NCBI GenBank assembly: GCA_950106755.1
Contig: OX467088.1
Span: forward strand, 480,001-544,000
DNA length: 64,000 nt
Direction: 5' to 3'
From: Climacium dendroides
Lineage: Eukaryota; Streptophyta; Bryopsida; Hypnales; Climaciaceae
Every line of letters begins with the position of its first letter. The stretch's first letter is position 1. Positions 55,273 through 64,000 of the stretch are shown one piece after another. A program made the position numbers and the translations under genes. Under the pieces are notes generated by a model. It did not search any database. It was given only the letters and a program-made list of their open reading frames with translations, and was not told the origin of the DNA.

Positions 55273-56745
55273 GACTGTCACTTACCAAAGCTGCACATGT
55301 CAATTTCCCTCCTGCAAAAACCGAAAGTACACTTGACCCGGGATGGCAAAACGTCTGCACTACCCGTAGATAGAATTCCATCCTTAGCTCCATGTTATAC
55401 ATGCGAAAGGGGAGCTCATTATACTTTCTTGCATCCTTGTATACGGATGTATTAGGAGCTACGAACTCTGGTTGTATTTTCTCCTTAATAATGTTATCTG
55501 GACTTCGAAGGAATATCAAAAGTACTTTCTTCAATGCCTTTGCGTTGTTGGCGGGCAGGTCCATCAACCTTTCGTTTTTGGCCGGGTAGTAGTCGGAAAA
55601 TGTCAAGCTAAAGGTTTTGAGGACCTTATTTTTCTCCACGTAGGCCAGTACTTGAGTTTGATCTACTTCGTCGGCACAGATGAAGAGCCAAGACTTGATT
55701 TCCTCGAGCAGAGGACTCTTTTCATTCTACATGGAGTTGAGGACTCTGTAGAAGAAAGGATTTTCGATGCTCGATTTCTCTTTGTGTAAGACCCCTGGAA
55801 TACTTCTGAAGTCAATCACGCCTAACATTATTTGGTTCCGTGTTTCTGCAGTCCACGACATCTACGGCCAGTCTGACCACTTATCAGATTGAATGCTATA
55901 CGGCCTCATGTATGCGATCCCTGTATGCGTACTGAAGTTCTTCTTCCTCTGTAGGAAGACCTTGAAGAACTCTGCCGCTCGTGGTGAAATCTGCTCTACA
56001 GACTTGTTCTTGACCTTCAACTACTTTTTGGTGCCAAAGAATTTTTCCCTGGGCCTCTCTACAAGGAGATTCATTGTCGCCTTTGTAATGCCGTGACATC
56101 GCTTGAATTCCCTCCATTTTGCGACAATTAGTTCGCCATTTGCGCTAAATAATCCGTAACCAGGGTCAATCTCATGGAGTGCCCTCTTCACAAGCTGCTT
56201 TCGTTTGTGCCTTTCGACCCACTCTTTTGTACTATAGCAACTGTCAAGTACCGAAGTTGTGGTCTTGATAGTCACCTTGGGATATGTGGCTTTGCGCTTG
56301 GGGCCAGACTGGTTCAATATGTGATTTGCCAACTTCCCAAGATCATTATAGCTGAGATTTCCCAGAGGCTTGAAGTAGTTACGACTAAAAGTGCAACTGT
56401 CTTGCTTCCAGTGCTCCCTTTCGTTGAATTTCATCAATGTATCAGGATCAAAGAGCTCACCATGTGCAGCGTTGGTAATGACTTCGCTCCACAAATTGTA
56501 CACTTCCTCCGGAGCGGTTATAATTTTGAGTTCGTTGATGAGTTTTAGCTTCTCCTCCGCACCCTTTCGTTTAGCAGCCATGTGATTTTTATTAACATCA
56601 ATCATAGCAAAACGTTGATGCATTGCTTTCTCAAAAGCCTGCATGGAGTTGACATAGGAGAATTAATCATCAAGATTCATTCACGTCCAAAGTGGAAAAT
56701 GTTTGTATGTAAATCTATGCAAGTCAATCTGAATTATAGAACTAG

Positions 56746-56780
56746 TATGCAATTCAGCTCTAGTGGACTTGATTTGTGCA
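56746..56780. repeat. intronic palindrome P3 (degenerate)
   Basis: TATGCAATTCAGCTC...GGACTTGATTTGTGCA. A weaker member, in intron 1. Confidence 0.5.
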
Positions 56781-56803
56781 CCCAATTGCAGAACTAAATG
56801 CAG

Positions 56804-56839
56804 GTGTGCAATTTAGCTCGGGGTGACCTGATTTACACA
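56804..56839. repeat. intronic palindrome P4, abutting the solo LTR
   Basis: TGTGCAATTTAGCTC...TGACCTGATTTACACA. Its last five bases (ACACA) are the left target duplication of the solo LTR. Confidence 0.7.
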
Positions 56840-58142
56840 TGTCGCGACCCAAATGACACCTACCAGCTCCCAACAGCTCACTAGGTTCACCCCAGTCCAC
56901 TTACGGCGTCACTTGGTCACCAACTGCCTAACACTATACATGCCAAGCACCCACAGTGTTAGTCCCCATTTCCAACTTAGTTTGCCAAGTCCCAGTCACC
57001 GGGACTACTAGCACACACTCCCATCGTGACATCGTAACATCGGGCATGTCACTTAGTAACATGGTGCGGAACTTCCACCTTAATGTGTAAGGACCCCATG
57101 GTGGCACTACTCACCATGGTCCTAACCGCCCTTGAGTGTCACCCCACTCCATGCTAGCCCTTTTTGCATTTGCTACTTATCCACTAGAGGTAACCGGCGC
57201 TCACAACTCGGGACACATCCAAGGAGGCCTAGCAAGGAACAGGACTTCACCCAACCGATGCCACGGGACACACACAAGTGTCCCATGGTGCATTGAAGTG
57301 GTGGTGAAGTCACCACCACCAACCATGAGTCACCGGGACTCACCAAGGCTTCAAGAGGGAGTGAGGAGGGAGACCAACCCCTCCTATAGTACTCTCTGTG
57401 GTATTCGGCAGACCCCCCCGTCCTAGGTCGAAGGAAGTCCTTGAATAACCTTGGGTTGTGGAAGACCACCCACTTCCAACCCAAATTGCCAAGTTACGTC
57501 ACCGTTTGGACTCCCGAACTTCCAACCGGCGTAACTTTGCGCTCCGAGATCCAAATCCAACATGCGAGCCCATTTTGGACATCTACGCGACGAGTAAATG
57601 CCGATGGACTGCTCACTCGTCCCATTTGGACAAGTTCTCGCAAAGTTATGGCCCTCTAAAGATTCGGATGCACCGGGGGAGGCGTCATGCCTTCACCACG
57701 GCTCTTCTTTTGGCCATAACTTTTGACTCATGTCTTAGAACCTCGTAATGCTTGTCATTCTAGGTTCCTTGTGTTCATAGCTTTCCAATGATATGCCACA
57801 TGCCATACTTTGTTGTGGGATTCATTGAGAACCCCTCACACCTAGCCCTCAAGTGTCCCGGCGCCACCGGGACCTAGTCCACTTTGAGCGGCCATAACTT
57901 TTCGCTCAGAACTCCGAATTGCACGCTCTTTGCGCCATTAGAAGCGTATTGTCAAGAGCTTTCCAAGCATGTGTGACACTCTCATGTTCACTTCAAAACC
58001 AGGGCGCTATTGCGCCCTGTTTGATCGGGAGTCTCTTCATTCTCCCTACCTAGTCTATTGCAAGGCTTGGGAAGTCACCCCCAAGGTCCCCCCTTGCACA
58101 CTAAGGTTCATTTCGGCACCCCAAGTAGATAGGGGCGTGACA
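56840..58142. mobile_element. solo LTR, 1,303 bp, with 5-bp target duplication ACACA
   Basis: Starts TGTCGCGACCC and ends GGGGCGTGACA, a TG...CA LTR with matching ends, of the kind seen in plant Ty3/gypsy elements. The flanks 56835-56839 and 58143-58147 are both ACACA. There is no internal coding domain, so the two original LTRs have recombined to one. It lies in intron 1 of the ParB/MTase-like gene. Confidence 0.85.
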
Positions 58143-58172
58143 ACACATCCTTATCAATAGTACAAATGAACT

Positions 58173-58206
58173 GTAGAATTTAGGTTGGAGGGACCTGATT
58201 CACTCA
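58173..58206. repeat. intronic palindrome P5, next to a splice donor
   Basis: GTAGAATTTAGGTTG...GGACCTGATTCACTCAC. On the minus strand its arm begins right at the donor (58207-58206). Confidence 0.7.
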
Positions 58207-59781
58207 CCCTGAATTTTGTTGTCTCTCGCATTGTCTCTCTAGTCCTTTTCGCAATTTGCACAGTCCCCACAGGAGTTGCCTCTTTTGGGTTCTTTGGACT
58301 CCCCATTGTCACCCTCACCGTCCGGGCTCCTAGAATGTTGGTTGCCCAAGATGGTTGAATTGCTTGGAAGTGGTTAACTCGGTTATAGTAAGCAGATATT
58401 GACCGTAGTTGCTCAGCATCGTTAGACCAAACTATGAAGCAATCCCACTTCTGAAATTGAGCGCTGGTGTCTGTATCGACACCGCTTCCTTCCTCCAACA
58501 TCATCCTGCTTGCGACCACGCTATGCTGTCCATTGATGATGTAAAACAGATCGTCTTCAATGTCTTCCCACCTATCAGGCTTCGTCTTCTGACCGACGGG
58601 CATGACGCAAAGGGTTTGCTTAGTACTCTTGTCAGGCATGTTGACAAGCCAGTTCATCATGCTTCTCGCGATTCTGTCTTTTAGTACCCGGATGTTATAA
58701 TCTGCTGGTGCTTGAATTAGTTGCTTTATTGGAAGTTCTTTCTTCACATCTGTAGGCACGACGTACGCGCTTGAACAAGTCTCCCAGTACTTTCGGTACA
58801 CTGCACTGACAAGTTTGTAGTCGGATGCGGGGTCGGTATTCGATGCCTCTGGTACATTCAGCATCATGTCAGCGTAACTCAACTCTCCTTGTCCAGATTG
58901 ATCAGATGTCCTGTCGGCATGCTTTTTGGTCGGCGTTGATGCTAAGGGACTTCCTCGTGCTCCATGTGGTGACGTTAGGGGAGGCTTCTTGTTCCTTGTA
59001 CCTCGACCCTGTGATCCAGTGCCTTGGTTCCCCATAGAGAGTTGACTTCCTACTTGGCTTGCTGTTTCTACTAAGACTGTGCGCGAAGACAAGAAGGACT
59101 TCTATATGACGAGCTTTTCCTTCAGGACCTCAAAGGAGTTGAACAACAGTCGTAATTTTTCACACAATCTCTTCCCGGTCAGTGGTGATCCATCCTGATT
59201 GCAATAATACCCTTCGTCCACTTTCTTCTCCAACTGTCTAATTTCATTGCTGTATGGTGTGGGCTCTAGACTCCTGAGGAGGGGCATCATGTTGAAGGTA
59301 ATCTTATCGGAGTCTAGAAGAATTGAGAAATGATACTACTCATTGCTCGGCAACCCCGTCTTTGTCGTGATACATCGTATAAGAATAAGAGGATATACAT
59401 CATATATGACATCCTTCACTCTCTCCTCAAACGAGATTGGAATATACATTTGGGTCTTACTGTACTTCATAGTGAAGTGGAAGTTGTTAGTGTGGGGAAT
59501 CATTGCCAGACCCCAGGATTCCACTTGCTTAGGGTCCTTGAACTCCCAGTAATCTCCGTCATTCATCATCTCATCTTCATCGTCAACTTCTGGAGTCTTC
59601 GTAGTGTTTCTTTTGAAGTACGCGTTTAGATTTTCGATCTGGTCCTCCATATTGCAAAATAATATAAATTAGAGATTGTTTGTCTAACTATCTTTGAACA
59701 TGCTTTTGTTTTGATACATGTATTGAGCTTCGTTGATAAGAACTTTGTATTACAACCTATTTATTTTTAGAGGATATTCAC

Positions 59782-59818
59782 GTGTGTAGTTTAGGTGGGT
59801 GCAACCTGAATTGCACAC
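59782..59818. repeat. upstream palindrome P6
   Basis: GTGTGTAGTTTAGGTG...CAACCTGAATTGCACAC, upstream of the ParB/MTase-like gene. Confidence 0.75.
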
Positions 59819-59932
59819 TAACTCTATGACCTTTACTTTGTTCTTCTTTACTATGCCTTTGTTTTTTGTATTTTGGCAATTGCTATGTGCTTAAAATTCT
59901 TAAGGTATGTTTGTAATAGCGATCTACTATGC

Positions 59933-59970
59933 TTGTACAATTTAGGTTGATGCCACCTAAATTACACAAG
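59933..59970. repeat. upstream palindrome P7
   Basis: TTGTACAATTTAGGT, spacer TGATGCC, ACCTAAATTACACAA; 13 of 15 arm positions pair. Confidence 0.8.
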
Positions 59971-60039
59971 GCTGGAAATCTTTTAATTGTGCTGCTTATT
60001 TATCCACTTTTTTTCATTAGTGAAAATGCTATAATATAG

Positions 60040-60078
60040 CTTGTGCATGTCAGATCTAACCCACCTGAATTGCACGAG
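60040..60078. repeat. upstream palindrome P8
   Basis: TTGTGCATGTCAGATC...CCACCTGAATTGCACGA. One arm is degenerate. Confidence 0.65.
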
Positions 60079-60158
60079 AAAGCAACGCATTCGTGCTCAA
60101 TTCTAATACTATGTGCTTAGAATTCTTAAGGTATGTTTGTAATAGCGATCCACTGTGC

Positions 60159-60195
60159 TTGTGCAATTCAGGTTGATGCCACCTGAATTACACAA
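60159..60195. repeat. upstream palindrome P9 (best copy)
   Basis: TTGTGCAATTCAGGT, spacer TGATGCC, ACCTGAATTACACAA; 14 of 15 arm positions pair. Confidence 0.85.
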
Positions 60196-60265
60196 CACTG
60201 GAAATCATTCTATTGAGCTGCTTATTTATCCACTTTATTTCATTAGTAAAAATTCTAGATTATAG

Positions 60266-60304
60266 CTTGTGCATTTCAGGTCTTCCCCACCTGAATCGCA
60301 CGAG
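60266..60304. repeat. upstream palindrome P10
   Basis: CTTGTGCATTTCAGGT...CCACCTGAATCGCACGAG. Confidence 0.75.
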
Positions 60305-60325
60305 CATTCGTGCTCAATTCTAAGG

Positions 60326-61254
60326 TTCCGCTTCAAGATGGACACCTACATCCTAGAATACTACTACACAGTGTTACCCTATCGCAATTGCTATTATTGA
60401 AACTATACATGGAATGAACAAGTTATATGCTAACCTTCTATGTGGACAGGGCAGAGAACCTTCAATTTTGTCCCCTAAAAAATCTTCAGAAAATCAGCAC
60501 CCTGCAAGATGGTCAACAACATGAATTTAGATTCCATACATAAGTAAGTTTTAAAGCATTAACTGCAACATGTTGAATTGCGTTCTGTCAATTTCTTGGA
60601 TCGATCCTCACGCTGACATTTGAAGGAATTACAACGTGACTACTGTATGTACTATTGATCAATTATTTGCAAGACAGCTTGAGATAGCTTGTGCGATTAA
60701 ATTTTCTTTCTCCGAGGATTTGTACCTTCAAGGAGCGCTTTTGAAAGTAATAAGCACTTATCACATTGTCTCAAAGTAATTGACTCCCAAAATATCTTAC
60801 TTCAACGTTCATCTGCTCTAGGCAAACGAGATCTCCTCGCCTACTCGATTGTTGTAGAGGCTGTCTCCGTTACGCCAAGTAGCAATTCCTGCAAGTCTCC
60901 CAGTGGTAGAAAGGCTATGAAATCGTACTCGTGATAAAATCATACAAGGAATTCAGCGACTATGCAACTTTGGGTTGCCAAGAGAAACTAGATCTGTATA
61001 ACTTGCATCTAATAGAAAATGGACAATTAATCAACAATACCCTGATAACCTATTAATGATGCAGGGACGGAGAACAAGAAGGGACGGAGAGGGACATAGA
61101 ACAAGCACTGCGTGTTCAAAATCACGTCATTCACAATCTTATAATTCAAAAGAATGCACCTACCAAACCACGGAGTTCAATGCTTGCAAGCCTGAGCAGA
61201 AGACTCAAAATTCAACTTATGACTTCAGCTTCCAACTCCAACTTCCGACTCCAA
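60326..61254. other. intergenic
   Basis: Mixed to AT-rich; no gene supported. Confidence 0.4.
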
Positions 61255-62255
61255 CTCCGACTTCACCTTCTGACTCACAATTCAGAATTCAGATTCAGCT
61301 TTAGATTCACAATTCAAGATTCGGAAGTCTCGGAATTCAAGCTTCACAAGTCTCCATGTCTCGGAATTCAAGCTTCAGAAGTCTCACAATTAAACCACGA
61401 TAGTATTGACAACGTGAACAATGCAAGGCGTAAACACAGTCAAATAAGAAGGATTAGGTGTAGACAGAAAAACTGAAGCACCTACAGTGACTAGACTTCA
61501 AGCTAAGGAGACTCCGACTTCACCTTCTGACTCACAATTCAGAATTCAGATTCAGCTTCAGATTCACAATTCAAGATTCGGAAGTCTCGGAATTCAAGCT
61601 TCACAAGTCTCCATGTCTCGGAATTCAAGCTTCAGAAGTCTCACAATTAAACCACGATAGTATTGACAACGTGAACAATGCAAGGCGTAAACACAGTCAA
61701 ATAAGAAGGATTAGGTGTAGACAGAAAAACTGAAGCACCTACAGTGACTAGACTTCAAGCTAAGGAGACTCCGACTTCACCTTCTGACTCACAATTCAGA
61801 ATTCAGATTCAGCTTCAGATTCACAATTCAAGATTCGGAAGTCTCGGAATTCAAGCTTCACAAGTCTCCATGTCTCGGAATTCAAGCTTCAGAAGTCTCA
61901 CAATTAAACCACGATAGTATTGACAACGTGAACAATGCAAGGCGTAAACACAGTCAAATAAGAAGGATTAGGTGTAGACAGAAAAACTGAAGCACCTACA
62001 GTGACTAGACTTCAAGCTAAGGAGACTCCGACTTCACCTTCTGACTCACAATTCATAATTCAGATTCAGCTTCAGATTCACAATTCAAGATTCGGAAGTC
62101 TCGGAATTCAAGCTTTAGAAGTCTCACAATTAAACCACGATAGTATTGACAACGTGAACATTGCAAGGCGTAAACACAGTCAAATAAGAAGGATTAGGTG
62201 TAGACAAAAAAACTGAAGCACCTACAGTGGCTGGACTTCAAGCTGCTGGAGCAAC
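61255..62255 (+). repeat. 257-bp tandem repeat, about 3.9 near-identical copies
   Basis: Unit starts (CTCCGACTTCACCTTCTGAC) fall at 61255, 61512, 61769 and 62026, exactly 257 bp apart. Copies 1-3 look almost identical; the fourth lacks about 30 bp (an internal AAGCTTCACAAGTCTCCATG segment) and has a few changes. Inside each unit GTCTCGGAATTCAAGCTT occurs twice. The copies also contain an open stretch (NHDSIDNV...) with a stop in each unit, so coding is unlikely. Confidence 0.92.
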
Positions 62256-64000
62256 ACAGGAAATAATAACACTACAGACATACTGAAAACCATGTTCCAA
62301 ACCCCCAAAATCGTAACAAGTGCATAGTACTCAAAAAAATAGGACACCTGCTGTGAACCTAAGGATGCTTCCAAATTTGTTTAGTTCTTTTTGGACCTCA
62401 ATTCTCAGGGACTCTGACTCTCAGAAGAGATGGAGAAAGGTGACGTTCAGGGTTTTGGTCACAACTCGCAAGAGATGGACAGGGGAAACCATGAATAAAC
62501 TAAACCCGCACAACAGAAACCATATCTGTAACCTAAACCCTAGCGTTGCTCAACAAAAGAACAACAGACATCAACTCTGTAAGGCACACCGCAGGCCACA
62601 AACTTACACACAAGCAACACCGTGACCACCACAGAAGTCCCTACAGTTGCTTAGGAAATAAAAAAAACAAAACCTCAAGCACATCGAAAGCTTCAAGAAA
62701 ACTGAATTGACGACGAACCACAAACACATAACATTTCTCAAAGATTTTTTCGGGACGTACCTTTGAATTTGCAGACTTCGCACCTCCGCGACCTCACTTC
62801 GCAGCTCCGCACCCCCTCTTTGCACCTCCGCAACCCTCACTTCCAAGGAATCCAAGCAAAAAAGAATCCAAACTCTAAAAGCCCCCACCACTATAGTATT
62901 TGTGCTCCTCCTTTTCGTCGTCGATGAGAAGCGTAGAAGGCTTTGCTCCAACTCCCCGTACAACAAACTGGCTGAAGGAGTCAATGTGATTACGGATACA
63001 AGTTTCTGGAGCGCCAGAGCTCAGATGCGGACTGCGGACTGCGGATGCGCCGCCGAAGTAGCTGGGTTGGTGTCACAAAGTAAAAAACAAGGAATTTGCA
63101 ATTGCTTGTTCTCATTACGGAACTTACTGGATACATGTGACAATTCCCACAATTCCTACACAACATTATTCACCAGAGCTGGGGGGTACCCTTTTGCTTC
63201 CCCCGATATCGGGAGCCACCAGCCCTAGAACTTTACAAAAAACTAAGTCACAGTAAAAGACGACCTGTAAACACAAGATCTGCACCCGCTCCGTGGACTT
63301 CGACGTCCGTGCTAGAAAAAGAATGGTTGTCACCCAAAAACTGAAACCTAGTACAGTAGTTCTTATCTACCCGTCCAAAGGCTGTCTAACTCACATACCT
63401 CTTCCACAGCAAATGGATAACCTTGACTTTAATTTAAAACCCTCCCACGCATCTCGGAAGATATTATCCCTCTCTGACAGGGGAACTCCACAACCCAGTT
63501 AGTAATGTTATGTACTGTTTCCATCTACAAACTCGTTAAATTATCTGGCTGCACGTGGAGAAAAGTAAAATCTTAGTGGAATTATCTGTATATTATAAGT
63601 GCTAAACCCTTACTACAATGTAATAAATTTCTATTCAAATCATATTCCAAAAATAGAAGATGATTCGTAATTCCATTTCTTCAAGGTCCTTCCAACTAGT
63701 TTGGTAGTACACTCTAAATGCATCCATCTTCTTTAAATGGACCCTAGTATTAGTTGAAGAATAGAGAATGAGTAATTCTTAAACAAACCACTATAGCAAA
63801 TGAATAAATATATTTGTTTCTACGTATTTTGCCTGGCTAGTGGTTTTCTCCATCCTTTTGAAAATATAAGGGCTACATTGTGAAGAGTTGCATCCAAAGC
63901 GTCCCTTTTAAGTCCAAGATTTGTAATTGGAGAGAATCATAACTCATTTTTTTATGTTTCTATATATGTACATATATAGGGAATGGAATTCAATGGTTTA
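62256..64000. other. no gene supported
   Basis: Short GCACCTCCGC/GCAGCTCCGC repeats lie at 62775-62835 and a CCCGATATCGGG palindrome near 63200. An ORF on minus (62604-62984) has no recognisable domain and skewed composition; I do not call it. Confidence 0.4.

Larger units (their letters stand above)
54068..59650 (-). pseudogene. three-exon ParB/DGQHR-like plus DNA-methyltransferase-like gene
   Basis: Exons 58208-59650 (481 codons), 55286-56638 (451) and 54068-55069 (334 with stop); both introns are GT-AG, phase 0, giving 1,265 codons. Exon 1: an acidic N-region, then a Gly/Ser/Arg-rich linker, then VLKDRIARSMM..., DLFYIINGQHSVVASRMML (residues about 370-385, resembling the DGQHR/GxHR motif of ParB-like domains) and FIVWSNDAEQL..ISAYYNRVN. 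Exon 2: Lys-rich helices, SWLFICADEVDQTQVLAYV, then FYLRVVQTFCHPGSSVLSVF-AGGK. This continues over the splice into exon 3 as LTCAAL-MSGMNVYVAVPD, resembling motif I (FxGxG...AA...GR) of beta-class N4/N6 methyltransferases. No intact DPPY motif seen. Exon 3 then has Ser/Pro/Asp-rich and coiled-coil parts. Premature stops: TAG at 59336, 59102, 56021, 55862, 55727 and 54335; TAA at 54590. Domain calls are by eye. Confidence 0.55.
59882..60325. repeat. 226-bp tandem duplication, each unit with two palindromes
   Basis: Two units (about 59882-60107 and 60108-60325) share TATGTGCTTARAATTCTTAA, GGTATGTTTGTAATAGCGAT, GCTGCTTATTTATCCACTTT and GCATTCGTGCTCAATTCTAA. Measured from the TTGTAATAGC word (59911, 60137) the period is 226 bp. 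Each holds a P7/P9-type and a P8/P10-type palindrome. Confidence 0.8.

Noticed and set aside
57136..57748. Small ORFs in the 57 kb region.
   Set aside because: They lie inside the solo LTR and have no domain.
184..59650. TAG might be reassigned to an amino acid in this nuclear genome, given the many in-frame TAGs.
   Set aside because: HCAR ends with TAG exactly at the family's C-terminus (WGKKR-TAG), and neither LAZ1 nor HCAR has an internal TAG. The TAGs are only in element ORFs that also carry frameshifts, TGA and TAA.
61056..62216. Repeated ORF with NHDSIDNV...ARRKHSQIRR in the 257-bp array.
   Set aside because: Each unit contains a stop and the frame is a by-product of the repeat; no start or domain.
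61255..62255. Possible CRISPR-like array because of regular repeats.
   Set aside because: Direct tandem units of 257 bp with no spacers, in a plant nuclear context.
62604..62984. A 126-codon minus-strand ORF near the right end.
   Set aside because: No recognisable domain, overlaps short GC-rich repeats, and the composition is that of chance ORFs.

Overview
The window reads as nuclear DNA of a streptophyte, most likely a charophyte alga or a non-seed land plant. The evidence is two spliced host genes with GT-AG introns (one encodes a chloroplast-targeted chlorophyll b-cycle enzyme), short stretches of TTTAGGG-type telomere-like repeat, plant-type MULE and hAT DNA transposons, and decay that looks driven by plant-style CHG methylation. 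I cannot name the species. Only about 11 kb is host gene; the rest is a graveyard of mobile elements.

Layout. 0-5.5 kb: two decayed copies of a gag-like retroelement family and one frameshifted transposon-type pseudogene. 5.5-9.1 kb: LTR-like debris, a telomere-like tract, AT-rich DNA and a tandem array of about 170 bp units. 9.1-12.8 kb (+): a LAZ1/DUF300 (OST-alpha/TMEM184) membrane-protein gene. 13.6-19.9 kb (-): a complete 18-exon gene for 7-hydroxymethyl chlorophyll a reductase (HCAR), convergent with LAZ1. 20.07-26.81 kb: a full Mutator-like element with long TIRs and 9-bp target duplications, inserted about 195 bp upstream of the HCAR start codon; a 274-bp MITE-like element abuts it and shares the same 9-bp target. 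28-38.5 kb: four more gag-family copies in both orientations, very rich in CCGGA. 38.9-43.4 kb: a degenerate hAT transposase (BED finger, DUF659-type core, hAT dimerisation) between GGACGG-rich blocks. 44.2-47.6 kb (-): a long decayed ORF with a RING-like finger, whose N-terminal domain recurs in a Gly/Tyr-rich ORF at 50.3-51.4 kb (+). 52-53 kb: small ORF remnants. 54.07-59.65 kb (-): a three-exon gene of 1,265 codons. 59.8-62.3 kb: tandem duplications. 62.3-64 kb: nothing convincing.

The most unusual locus is the 54-60 kb gene. Its three exons join in phase 0. Exon 1 carries a ParB/DGQHR-like motif (YIINGQHS). Exons 2-3 carry a segment resembling motif I of beta-class N4/N6 DNA methyltransferases (PGSSVLSVFAGGK, continuing over the splice). 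Its introns and 5' flank hold at least ten related imperfect palindromes of about 36 bp, and none was seen in its exons or elsewhere in the window. It now carries seven premature stops, so this copy is probably dead. Across the element-derived ORFs I counted premature stops by hand: about 25 TAG, 11 TGA and 4 TAA. That bias fits CAG->TAG and CTGG->CTAG deamination at CHG sites.
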